Counted from the first letter of the stretch, positions 37,372 through 48,598 are shown. The stretch: DNA of 64,000 nt from Arachis hypogaea (GCF_003086295.3 NC_092048.1:72830841-72894840), one strand, 5' to 3'. Numbers and translations are program-made. The notes: generated by a model from the sequence alone, not told the origin.

Positions 37372-38170
37372 TTATAGGGTAAGGAAGAAAGGGTATTCGG
37401 TCATGTGTGGGTGGGTTTGGGAGGGAAATGGTTTGAATTTGAATGGTGAGGTAGGTAGGGTTTTATGATGGATGGATGTGAGTGGTGAAGAGAGTATGGA
37501 GAAGAGGGTAAGATTTGTTAGGTGAATAGTATTTGGGGAAGAGGTATTGAGTTGATTGGTCAAGGGTGTATGGGAAAGAGTGTTATGGAAAGGTGTGAAG
37601 AGGAGAGAAGAAGAAGTGGGGTAGGTGGAAATCCTGTGGGGTCCACAGATCCTGAGGTGTCAAAGAATTTGAGTCTCTGCAACATTCTGGCATTCAAATG
37701 CCCATTCTATGCCAAATCTGGTGTTTAACGCCAACTCTACTACCTTTTCTGGCGTTAAACGCCACTCTGCTACCCATTTCTGGCGTTAAACGCCAACCAG
37801 ATGCCCATTTCTGGCGTTTAATGCCAGCCAGACGCCAGACAGCCTTTTCTGGCGTTAAACGCCCAGAGTGCTGCCCATTCTGGCATTTAACGCCCAGAAT
37901 GCTGCTAGGCTGGGCGTTAAATGCCCATTCTGCTATCCTTACTGGCGTTTAAACGCCAGTAAGCCTGTCCTCTAGGGTGTGCTATTTTTGATGCTATTTT
38001 TCATTCTGTTTTTGATTTTTTTTGTTGTTTTTGTGACTTCACATGATCATCAACCTAAAAAAAACATAAAATAGCAATGGAAAATAAATAAATATAATTA
38101 AATAACATTGGGTTGCCTCCCAATAAGCGTTTCTTTAATGTCAATAGCTTGACAGTGAGCTCTTAGAGAG
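37372..38170 (-). other. Element C region between gag-protease and second ORF, with GGCGTT palindromes
   Basis: 37726-37970 has about a dozen half or full copies of the palindrome TGGCGTT-N-AACGCCA, spaced 20-35 bp. The hairpin ATTGGG/CCCAAT with loop AGGCAA (minus strand) is at 38107-38124, just after the gag-protease stop. 37372-37700 is G/A-rich without a coding frame I can support. Confidence 0.75.
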
Positions 38171-38172
38171 CT

Positions 38173-40452
38173 TCACAAAGACTTAGAGCTTGATGATGGC
38201 CTCCCTACACCAAACTTAGAAGTTGAGTGTGAGGGCTCTGTTTGACTCTGTACTGAGAGAAGCTTTTCATGCTTCCTTTCCATGGTTACAGAAGAAGATC
38301 CTTGAGTCTTAAACATAAGATAGTCCTCATTCAATTGAAGGACTAACTCTCCTCTGTCCATATTAATCACAGCTCTTGCTGTGGCTAGGAAGGGTCTTCC
38401 TAGGATGATGGATTCATCCTCATCCTTCCCAGTGTCCAGGATTATGAAGTCAGCAGGGATGTAATAGCTTTCAACTTTCACTAAGACATCCTCTACAAGT
38501 CCATAAGCCTGTTTCCTTGAATTATCTTCCATCTCTAGTAAGATTTTAGCAGCTTATACCTCAAAGATCCCAAGTTTCTCCGTTACAGAGAGGGGCATGA
38601 GGTTTATCCCTGACCCCAGGTCACACAGAGCCTTCTTAAAGGTCATGGTGCCTATGGTACAAGGTATTAAGAACTTTCCAGGATCATGTTTCTTCTGAAG
38701 TAATTTCAGTTGAACCAGATCATTCAGTTCATTGATGAGCAATGGAGGTTCATCCTCCCAAGTCTCATTACCAAATAACTTGGCATTCAGATTCATGATT
38801 ACTCCTATATACTGAGCAACTTGCTCTTCAATAATATCTTCATCCTCTTCCGAGGAAGAATACTCATCAGAGCTCATGAATGGCAACAGTAAGTTCAGTG
38901 GAATCTCTATGGTCTCTATTTGAGCCTCAGATTCCTTTAGTTCCTCATTAGGGAACTCCTGAGTGGCCAGTGGGCGTCCATTGAGGTATTCCTCACTGGA
39001 AATCACTGCCTTTCCCTCCTCTACAGGTTCGGCCATGTTGAACGTGTAGATGGCCTTGCACTCTCTTTTTGGGTTCTCTTCTGTATTGCTTGGGAGAGTA
39101 CTTGGAGGGAGGTCAATAACTCTTTTACTCAGCTGACCCACTTGTGTCACTAAATTTCTAATGGAGGACCTTGCTTTAGTCATGAAACTGAGAGTGGTCT
39201 TAGATAGATCAGAGACTACAGTTGCTAAGTCAGAGTGGCTCTGCTTAGAATTCTCTGTCTGTTGCTAAGAAGATGATGGAAAAGGTTTGCTATTGCCAAA
39301 CCGTGTTCTCCCACCATTATTATTATTGAAGCCTTGATTAGGCTTCTGTTGATCCTTCCATGAGAGATTAGGATAATTCCTCCATGAAGGATTGTAAGTG
39401 TTTCCATAGTAATCTCCCATGTAATTCACTTCTTCCATTCCAAGATTCTCAGGATCATAAGCTTCTTCTTCAGAGGAAGCTTTTTTAGTACTACCGGATG
39501 CAGCTTGCATTCCAGACAGACTCTGAGAAATCATATTGACTTGCTGAGTCAATATTTTATTCTGAGCCAATATGGTATTCAAAGTATCAATCTCAAGAAC
39601 TCATTTCTTCTGAGTTGTCCCATTATTCAAAGGATTTCATTCAGAAGTGTACATGAACTAGTTATTTGTAACCATTTCAATGAGTTCCTGGGCTTCTGCA
39701 GGCATCTTCTTCAGATGAAGAGATCCTCCAGCAGAGTGATCCAATGACATCTTGGACAATTCAGACAGACCATCATAGAATATACATATGATGCTCCATT
39801 CTGAAAACATGTCAGAAGGACACCTTCTGATCAATTTCTTGTATCTTTCCCAAGCTTCATAGAGGGATTTACCTTCCTTCTGTCTGAAGGTTTGGACTTC
39901 CACTCTAAGCTTGCTCAATTTTTGAGGTGGAAAGAATTTCGCCAAGAAAGCATTGACCAACTTTTCCCAAGAGTTTAGGCTATCTTTAGGTTATGAGTCC
40001 AACCATGTCCTAGCTCTGTCTCTTACAGTAAAGGGGAAAAGCTTAAGTTTGTAGACCTCAGGATTAACCCCATTGGTCTTAACAGTGTCACAGATTTGCA
40101 AGAATTCAGCTAAGAACTGATGAGGATCTTCCAATGGAAGTCCATGAAACTTGCAATTCTGCTGCATTAGAGAAACTAATTGAGGCTTAAGCTCAAAGTT
40201 GTTTGCTCCAATTGCAGGAATTGAGATGCTTCTTCCACAGAAGTCAGAAGAGGGTGCAATAAAGTCACCAAGCATCTTCCTTGCATCTCCACGATTGTTA
40301 TTGGGTTCGGCCATCTCTTCTTCTTTTTCGAAAAATTCTGTCAGGTCCTCTCCAGAGTGTTGTGCTTTAGCTTCTCTTAGCTTCCTCTTTAGAGTCCTTT
40401 CAGGTTCCGGATCAGTTTCAACAAGAATGTTCTTATCCTTGCTCCTGCTCAT
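38173..40452 (-). pseudogene. gag: Element C gag-protease, six nonsense codons
   Basis: A single frame of about 760 codons from ATG 40452 to 38173 without any frameshift. Nonsense codons lie at 39991-39993, 39658-39660, two between 39600 and 39640, 39265-39267 and 38554-38556; four replace Gln codons present in G, as expected from C-to-T change. The N-terminal half is a retrotransposon gag domain (NNFELKPQLVSLMQQNCKF, ICDTVKTNGV, W at the RARTWLDS site). The C-terminal half is a retropepsin-like domain with DLGSG in place of the usual D-T/S-G and ILGRPFLATA near the end, as in Athila-type elements. No RT follows. Confidence 0.9.
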
Positions 40453-40456
40453 ATGA

Positions 40457-41607
40457 AAAAGAAGAGAACAGAAAAGAATAGGAATCCTCTATGTCACAGT
40501 ATAGAGATTCCTTTATGTGAGTAGAAGAATAGAAGAATGAGAAGAAAAAAATTCGAACACAGAGAGGGAGAGAGGGTTCGAATTTTAAGAAGAAGAGAAG
40601 TGTTAGTGATTAAATAAATAAATAGAAAGAGATGAGAGAGATAGAGAATTCGAATTTTAAATAAAATAAAATAAAAATATTTTTGTTTTTATTTTAAATA
40701 ATAGTTAGTATTCAAAAATTAAGAGAGGAAATAAAATTAAATTAAAATTTAAAACAATTAGTTAATTAAAAAGATGTTTTGAAAAAGTGGTGAGGAGTTT
40801 TCGAAAATTAGAGAGAGAAAAGTAGTTAGGTAGTTTTAAAAAAGATAAGAAATAGTAAACTTTTAAAATCAAACAAAAAGTCAAGTAGTTAATTGAAAAA
40901 GATTTGAAAATCAATTTTGAAAAGATAAGAAGTTAGAAAAAAATGTTGAAATTAAGTTTGAAAAGATATGATTGAGAATCATTCTGAAAAAGATTTGAAT
41001 TGGAAATTAAAAAAGATTTGATTTTGAAAATTAAAGTTGATTACTTAACTAACAAGAAACTAAAAGATATGATTTTAGAATTTAAAGATTAAACCTTTCT
41101 TAATAGGCAAGTAACAACTTGAAATTTTTGAGTCAAAACATTAAATGTTAGCAATTAATTTCGAAAATATGAAATATAAGTAAGAAAAAGATTTTAAAAA
41201 TCAATTTTGAAATTTTCGAAAATATAAAAGAAAAATGAAAAAGATTTGATTTTTGAAAAAGTTTTGAAAAGATAGGATTTTTAAATTGAAAATTTTGACT
41301 TGACTAATAAGAAACAATTAAATTTTAAAACTTTTTGACTAAATCAATTCAAAATTTTGAAATTTATGAAAAGAGTAAGGGAAAGATATTTTTGACTCAA
41401 AACATTAAATGTTAGCAATTAATTTCGAAAATATGAAATAAAAGTAAGAAAAAGATTTTGAAAATCAATTTTGAAATTTTCGAAAATATAAAAGAAAAAT
41501 GAAAAAGATTTGATTTTTGAAAAAGTTTTGAAAAGATAGGATTTTTAAATTGAAAATTTTGACTTGACTAATAAGAAACAATTAAATTTTAAAACTTTTT
41601 GACTAAA
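40457..41607 (-). other. Element C leader, downstream part, with 264-bp tandem repeat
   Basis: Very AT-rich untranslated leader. From about 41127 it contains copies of a 264-bp unit; the repeat is cut by G at 41607/41608 and continues at 51490. TTTTCGAAAA-like palindromes are frequent. 41603-41607 (CTAAA) is the left TSD of G. Confidence 0.75.
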
Positions 41608-43346
41608 TGATGAGCGGATAATTTATACGCTTTTTGACATTGTTTTTAGTATGTTTTTAGTAGGATCTAGTTACTTTTAGGGATGTATTTAATAGATTTT
41701 GTGTTAAATTCACATTTCTGGACTTTACTATGAGTTTGTGTGTTTTTCTGTGATTTCAGGTATTTTCTGGCTGAAATTGAGGGACTTGAGCAGAAATCAG
41801 ATTCAGAGGTTGAAAAAGGACTGCTGATGCTGTTGGATTCTGACCTCCCTGCACTCAAAGTGTCTTTTCTGGAGCTACAGAACTCGAAATGGCGCGCTTC
41901 CAATTGCGTTGGAAAGTAGACATCCAGGGCTTTCCAGCAATATATAATAGTCCATACTTTGGCCAAGACTTGACGACGTAAACTGGCGTTCAACGCCAGC
42001 TTTCTACCCAAATCTGGCGTCCAGCGCCAGAAAAGGATCCAAAACCAGAGTTGAACGCCCAAACTGGCACAAAAACTGGCGTTCAACTCCACAAATGGCC
42101 TCTGCACGTGCAACACTTAAGCTCAGCCCAAACACACACCAAGTGGGCCCCGGAAGTGGATTTATACATCATATACTTACTCATGTAAACCCTAGTAGCT
42201 AGTTTATTATAAATAGGACCTCTTACTATTGTATTAGGCATCTTTGGATTACCTTATGATCCTTTGATCACGTTTTAGGGGGCTGGCCATCTCGGCCATG
42301 CCTGGACCTTCACTTATGTATTTTTAACGGTAGAGTTTCTACACTCCATAGATTAAGGTGTGGAGCTCTACTGTTCCTCAAAGATTAATGCAAAGTACTA
42401 CTGTTTTCTATTCAATTCTTCTTATTTCGCTTCTAAGATATCCATTCGCACCCAAGAACGTGATGAAGGTGATGATTATGTGTGACGCTCATCATCCTTC
42501 TCCCTTATGAACGCGTGCCTGACAAACACTTCTGTTCTACATGAAATAAGCTAGAATGAATATCTCTTAGATCTCTTAACCGGAATCTTCGTGGCGTAAG
42601 CTAGAATGATGGTGGCATTCAAGAGAATCCGGAAGGTCTAAACCTTGTCTGTGGTATTCCGAGTAGGATTCAATGATTGAATGACTGTGACGAGCTCCTA
42701 ACTCGCGATTGCAGGGCGTTAGTGACAGACGCAAAAGGATAGTAAATCCTATTCCAGCATGATCGAGAACCGACAGATGAATAGCCGTGCCGTGACAAGG
42801 TGCGCGAGCATATTATTCACTGAGAGGATAAGATGAAGCCATTGACAAGGGTGATGGCTCCAGACGATTAGCCGTGCCGTGACAGGGCATTGGATCATTT
42901 TCCCGAGAGATGACCGAAAGTAGCCATTGACAGTGGTGATGTATCACATAAAGCCAGCCATGGAAAGGAGTAAGACTAACTGGATGAAGATAGCAGGAAA
43001 GCAGAGGTTCAGAGGAACAAAAAGCATCTCCATTCGCTTATCTGAAATTCTCACCAATGAATTACATAAGTTTCTCTATCCCTATTTTATTATATAATAT
43101 TCGAAAACACCATTATCACTTTATATCTGCCTGACTGAGATTTACAAGGTGACCATAGCTTGCTTCATACCAACAATCTCCGTGGGATTCGACCCTTACT
43201 CACGTAAGGTATTACTTGGACGACCCAGTGCACTTGCTGGTTAGTTGTATCGAAGTTGTGACAATCATGAATTAAGATCAGAGCACCAAGCTCTGGAGCC
43301 ATTACCAGGATTTGTTCGAGCCTGGAGATCACAATTTCGTGCACCA
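41608..43346 (+). repeat. Element G 5' LTR
   Basis: TGATGAGCGG...GTGCACCA. U3 module with hairpin GTTGGAAAG/CTTTCCAGC at 41908-41938, GGCGTT palindromes at about 41983-42090, TATA box TATAAATA at 42208-42215. The last 64 nt contain a decayed copy of the PBS region (43283-43326). Confidence 0.96.
42208..42215 (+). promoter_or_regulatory. TATA box of element G 5' LTR
   Basis: TATAAATA in the LTR middle; the same box is in the 3' LTR at 50346-50353. Position after the U3 module and before a T-rich R/U5 fits the promoter; the transcription start itself cannot be seen. Confidence 0.65.
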
Positions 43347-43352
43347 AGTTTT

Positions 43353-43372
43353 TGGCGCCGTTGCCGGGGATT
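43353..43372 (+). other. Primer binding site of G
   Basis: TGGCGCCGTTGCCGGGGATT, perfect tRNA-Asp complement, six bases (AGTTTT) after the LTR. Confidence 0.96.
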
Positions 43373-45227
43373 GTTCGAGTTTGGACAACTGACGGTTCAT
43401 CTTGTTGCTCAGATTAGGTAATTTTCTTTTTGTTTTGTTTTCAAAAATTTTTCAAAAAGCTTTCAAAAATTTTTCTTTTGTTTTCGAAAAAAAAAATAAA
43501 ATAAAATAAAATAATAAAAATAATGTTTTCAAAAATAAATTATTCTATGGCTTCAAGATTTTTAAGAATGAATTCTAGTGTTTCATGAAACATGTTGAAT
43601 CCTATCTGGCTGTAAAGCCATACCCAAACTGCTTTGGGATTGGTATTCAACTAATCACTCCAGTCCATGTAATTATATGCTAAAGCTTGGCTGGCTATTA
43701 AGCCATGCCTGACCCTTTGATTGGAGCTTTAGAGCATAAGATTCCTGGAATTCATATTAAAAATTTTGGAATCCTTATTTTTCTTTTTCAAAATAATTTT
43801 TCAAAAAAATATAAAATAAAAATCCAAAAAAATTTAGAAAATCACAAAAATAAAAAATATTTCATGTTTCTTGTTTGAGTCTTGAGTCATATCATAAGTT
43901 TGGTGTCAATTGCATGTGCATCTTGCATTTTTTGAAAATTTCATGCATTCATGGTGTTCTTCATGATCTTCAAGTTGTTCTTGGTAAGTCTTCTTGTTTG
44001 ATCTTGATGATTTTTTGTTTTGTGTCTTTTCATGTTTATCATATGCATTCTTGAATTCTTAGTGCGTAAGCATTAAAGAATTCTAAGTTTGGTGTCTTGC
44101 ATGTTTTCTTTGCATTAAAATTTTTTCAAAATTGTGTCTATGATGTTCATCTCGACATTCATGGTGTTCTTGGTGTTCATCTTGACATTCATAGCATTCT
44201 TGCATGCATTCATTGTTTTGATCTAAAAATTTCATGCATTGCATAATTTTCATGATTTCATAAAAATTTCAAAAATAAAAAAAAATATCTTTCCCTTTTT
44301 CTCTCATCAAATTCGAAAATTTGAGTTGACTTTTTCAAAAGTTTTTAAAATCAAATTGTTTCTTATGAGTCAAATCAAATTTTCAATTTGAAAATCTTAT
44401 CTTTTTCAAAATCTTTTTCAAAAATCAAATCGTTTTCAAAATTCTTAGTTATTTTCGAAAATTTCAAAAATATTTTTCAAAAATCTTTTTCTTATTTTTA
44501 TATCAAATTTTCGAAAATAACATAATCAATTAATGTTTTGATTCAAAAATTTGAAGTTTGTTACTTGCTTGTTAAGAAAGATTCAAACTTTAAGTTCTAG
44601 AATCATACCTTGTGATTTCTTGTGAATCAAGTCATTAATTGAGATTTTAAAAATCAAATCTTTTTCAAAACTAATTTCTATCATATCTTTTCAAAAATAT
44701 CTTCTCATCTTATCTTTTTCAAAAATTTGATTTTCAAAATATCTTTTCTAACTTCCTAACTTCTTATCTTTTCAAAATTGATTTTCAAAATTTGTTTCAA
44801 CTAACTAACTAACTTTTTGTTTGTTTCTTAACTTTTTCAAAACTACCTAACTAACTCTCTCTCTCTAATTTTCGAAAATATCTTCCCTCTTTTTCAAAAA
44901 TTTCTTTTTTATTAACTAATTATTTTTATTTTTTATTTAAAAAAAATTCGAAAAAAATACTAACCTTTTTCAAAAACTATTTTCAAAAATCACTAACTCT
45001 TTTTCAAAAATTGTTTTCTAAAATTCACTTCCCCCTCTCATCTTCTTCTATTTGTTTATTGATATACTAACATCTTTCCTTCAACTCTCCAAAAATCCGA
45101 ACCCCCTCTCTCTCTGAGTTCAGATTTTCTTCCCTTCTTTTCTTCTACTAACACAAGGATCCCTATACTGTGGTATAAAGGATCCATATTATTATTACTA
45201 TTTTTTCTGTGCCATCTTCTTTGTCAT
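43373..45227 (+). other. Element G leader
   Basis: AT-rich, with many runs of TTTTCAAAAA and TTTTCGAAAAT. Two AAGTTTGGTGT motifs (about 43898 and 44090). 43590-43740 holds a short repeated phrase around GGCTGTAAAGCCAT/GGCTATTAAGCCATG, also seen in C's leader near 52620-52830. No coding frame. Confidence 0.6.
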
Positions 45228-47523
45228 ATGAGCAGGAGCAAGGACAAGAACATTCTTGTTAAAGCAGATCCAGAACCTGAAAGGACTCTGAAGAAAAAAA
45301 TTAAGAGAAGCTAAAATACAACAATCCAGAGATAACCTTTCAGAAATTTTCGAACAGGAAAAGGAGATGACAGCCGAAAATAATAATAATATAAGGAAGA
45401 TGCTTGGTGACTTCACTGCACCTAATTCCAATTTACATGGAAGAAGCATCTCCATTCCTACCATTGGAGCAAACAACTTTGAGCTGAAACCTCAATTAGT
45501 TTCTCTGATGCAGCAGAACTGCAAGTTTCATGGACTTCCATCTGAAGATCCCTTTCAGTTCTTAACTGAATTCTTGCAGATATGTGATACTGTTAAGACT
45601 AATGGAGTAGATCCTGAAGTCTACAGGCTCATGCTTTTCCCTTTTGCTGTAAGAGACAGAGCTAGATTATGGTTGGATTCTCAACCCAAAGACAGCCTGA
45701 ACTCTTGGGATAAGCTAGTCACGGCTTTCTTAGCCAAGTACTTTCCTCCTCAAAAGCTGAGCAAGCTTAGAGCTGATGTTCAAACCTTCAGATAGAAAGA
45801 AGGTGAATCCCTCTATGAAGCTTGGGAAAGATACAAACAGTTGATCAAAAAGTGTCCTTCTGACATGCTTTCAGAATGGACCATCCTGGATATATTCTAT
45901 GATGGTTTATCTAAGCTATCAAAGATGTCACTGGACACTTCTGCAGGTGGATCCATTCACCTAAAGAAAACGCCTGCAGAAGCTCAAGAACTCATTGACA
46001 TGGTTGCTAATAACCAGTTCATGTACACTTCTGAAAGGAATCCTGTGAGTAATGGGACGCCTATGAAGAAGGGAGTTCTTGAAGTTGATACTCTGAATGC
46101 CATATTGGCTCAGAATAAAATATTGACTCAGCAAGTCAATATGATTTCTCAGAGTCTGAATGGAATGCAAGCTGCATCCAACAGTACTCAAGAGGCTTCT
46201 CCTGAAGAAGAAGCTTATGATCCTGAGAACCCTGCAATAGCAGAGGTGAACTACTTAGGTGAACCTTATGGAAACACCTATAACTCATCATGGAGAAATC
46301 ATCCAAATTTCTCATGGAAGGATCAAAAGCCTCAACAAGGCTTTAACAATGGTGGAAGAAACAGGTTTAACAACAGCAAGCCTTTTCCATCATCAACTCA
46401 ACAACAGACAGAGAACTCTGAACAAAATGCTTCTAATTTAGCAAATCTAGTCTCTGATCTATCTAAAGCCACTGTAAGTTTCATGAATGAAACAAGGTCT
46501 TCCATTAGAAATCTGGAAGCACAAGTGGGCCTGCTGAGTAAAAGGATCACTGAAATCCCTCCTAGTACTCTCCCAAGCAATACAGAAGAGAATCCAAAAG
46601 GAGAGTGCAAGGCCATTGACATAAGCATCATGGCCGAACCTGTGAGGAGAGGAGAGGACGTGAATCCCAAGGAGGAAGACCTCCTGGGACGTCCAGTGGT
46701 CAATAAGGAGCTTCCCTCTGAGGAACCAAAGGACTCTGGGGCCCATCTAGAGACCATAAAGATCCCATTGAACCTCCTTATGCCCTTCATGAGCTCTGAT
46801 GAGTATTCCTCTTCTGAAGAGAATGAGGATGTTACTGAAGAGCAAACTGCCAAGTTTCTTGGTGCAATCATGAAGCTAAATGCCAAATTATTTGGCATTG
46901 ATACTTGGGAAGTTGAACCTCCCTTGTTCATCAATGAACTAAGTGATCTGGATCAACTGACATTGCCTCAAAAGAGACAAGATCCTGGAAAGTTCATAAT
47001 ACCCTGTACCATAGGCACCATGATCTTTAAGGCTCTGTGTGACCTTGGTTCAGGAATAAACCTCATGCCCCTCTCTGTAATAGAGAAACTGGGAATCTAT
47101 GGGGTGCAAGCTGCTAAAATCTCATTAGAGATGGCAGACAGCTCAAGAAAACAGGCTTATGGACAAGTAGAGGATGTGTTAGTAAAGGTTGAAGGCCTTT
47201 TCATCCCTGCTGATTTCATAGTCCTGGATACTGGAAAGGAAGAGGATGAATCCATCATCCTAGGAAGACCTTTCCTGGCCACAGCAAGAGCTGTGATTGA
47301 TGTTGACAGAGGTGAAATATTCCTTCAATGGAATGAGAACTCCCTTGTGTTTAAAACTCAAGGATCTCCCTTTGCAACCATGGAGAGGAAGCAGAAAAAG
47401 CTTCTCTCCAAGCAGAGTCAACCAGAGCCCCCACAGTCAAACTCCAAGTTTGGTGTTGAACTCCCATATCCAAACTCTAAGTTTGGTGTTGGAGAGTCTC
47501 AACAAAGCTCTGCACATCTGTGA
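45228..47523 (+). pseudogene. gag: Element G gag-protease, one frameshift and one amber codon
   Basis: ATG 45228 begins the same protein as in C (MSRSKDKNILV). One extra base in an A7 run at about 45294-45300 shifts the frame; the gag frame resumes and is open from 45367 to 47523 except for TAG 45793-45795, a Gln codon in C. Domains in order: gag/capsid (45430-45950), linker with NQ-rich stretch and coiled coil (46050-46560), acidic spacer with SSDEYSSSEENED, retropepsin-like domain (about 46990-47340; DLGSG, then ILGRPFLATA). Capsid would package RNA; the protease-like Gly-Ser site lacks the standard D-S/T-G and its activity is uncertain. Confidence 0.9.
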
Positions 47524-48284
47524 GGCTCCATGAGAGCCCACTGTCAAGCTATTGACATTAAAGAAGCGCTTGTTGGGAGGCAACCCAATGTTTATTTATC
47601 TAACTATATTTTTCTTAGTTATGTGTCTTTATAGGTTCATGATCATGAGGAGTCACAAAATAAATATAAAAATTGAAAACGGAATCAAAAACAGCAGAAG
47701 AAAAATCACACCCTGGAGGAGCATCTGTCTGGCGTTCAAACGCCAGAACAGAGCATAGTTCTGGCGCTGAATGCCCAGAATGGGAGTATCCTGGCGCTGA
47801 ACGCCCAGAACCAGCATGGTTCTGGCGTTCAACGCCAGAAATGGCAGCAAAGGGGCGTTGAACGCCCAAAATGGGCACCAACCTGGCGCTGAACGCCCAG
47901 AGTTGTGTGCAAGGGCATTTTACATGCCTAAATTGGAGCAGGGATGTAAATGCCTTGACACCTCAGGATCTGTGGACCCCACAGGATCATCTCAGGATCT
48001 GTGGACCTCACAGGATCCCCACCTACCTCATCATCTCTCTTTCCATTCATGATCATCCCTTCTTTTTTTCCATTTACCACTCACATCCATACACCCACTA
48101 CCTTCAAAAATTCAACATCTCTCTCCCACCCAATCCCACCCATATGGCCGAATACACACTCCCATCCATCTCCTCCATATCTTCTTCTTATTCTTCTATT
48201 CTTTCTTCTTTTGCTCGAGGGCGAGCAACATTCTAAGTTTGGTGTGGTAAAAGCATAGCTTTTTTTGTTTTTTCCATAACCATT
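47524..48284 (+). other. Element G middle noncoding region
   Basis: Hairpin GTTGGG/CCCAAT with loop AGGCAA at 47572-47589; cluster of TGGCGTT/AACGCCA palindromes at about 47730-47910; two copies of a phrase CTCAGGATCTGTGGACC (about 47963 and 47993); T/C-rich stretch 48030-48210; internal hairpin TTGCTC/GAGCAA with loop GAGGGC at 48211-48228 followed by CTAAGTTTGGTGTGG. Confidence 0.75.
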
Positions 48285-48288
48285 GACG

Positions 48289-48598
48289 GCACCTAAGGCC
48301 AGAGAAACCTCTAGAAAGAGGAAAGGGAAGACAAAAGCTTCCATCAAGGGTCTATAGCTCAGTGGTAGAACATTTGACTGCAAATAAAGAGATCCCTGAG
48401 ATACCTCAAGGGATACATTTTCTTCCACAAAATTATTGGAAGCAACTAAGGGTGGAACATCAAGAGCACTCCATCATCCTTCATGAAATCAGAGAAGATC
48501 TAAAAGCACTGAAGGAGGAGCAACAAAGGCAAGGAAGAGACATAGAAGAGCTCAAGGACATCATTGATTCCTCAAGAAGGAAATGCCACCATCACTAA
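48289..48598 (+). pseudogene. Element G second ORF remnant with tRNA fragment at the deletion point
   Basis: 48289-48345 matches the first about 19 codons of the second ORF of C after its ATG (here changed), and about 48391-48598 matches its last 70 codons (coiled coil, HEIREDLKALKEEQQRQG). About 850 bp of the middle is absent, replaced by a tRNA-Cys-like piece. Reading from the N-terminal frame reaches TAG inside the tRNA sequence (48355-48357). The product would be a very short peptide, so the ORF is dead. Confidence 0.85.
48348..48394 (+). tRNA. tRNA-Cys(GCA)-like fragment, 3' part missing (pseudogene)
   Basis: Resembles the first about 47 nt of a plant nuclear tRNA-Cys. GGGTCTA fits the 5' acceptor arm; TAGCTCAGTGG is a good A box; the D arm and GGTAGAA follow; then TTTGACTGCAAAT with anticodon GCA in the loop. 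One D-stem and one anticodon-stem pair are broken. There is no B box (GGTTCRANNCC) and no 3' acceptor strand; retrotransposon sequence follows directly (ATCCCTGAG). Not expected to be a functional tRNA gene, though automated tRNA finders may call it. Confidence 0.8.

Noticed and set aside
47552..47758. Small protein starting at MTLKKRLLGGNP
   Set aside because: The conserved part coincides with the AGGCAA hairpin and its codon register is not kept in E2; the rest is unconserved.
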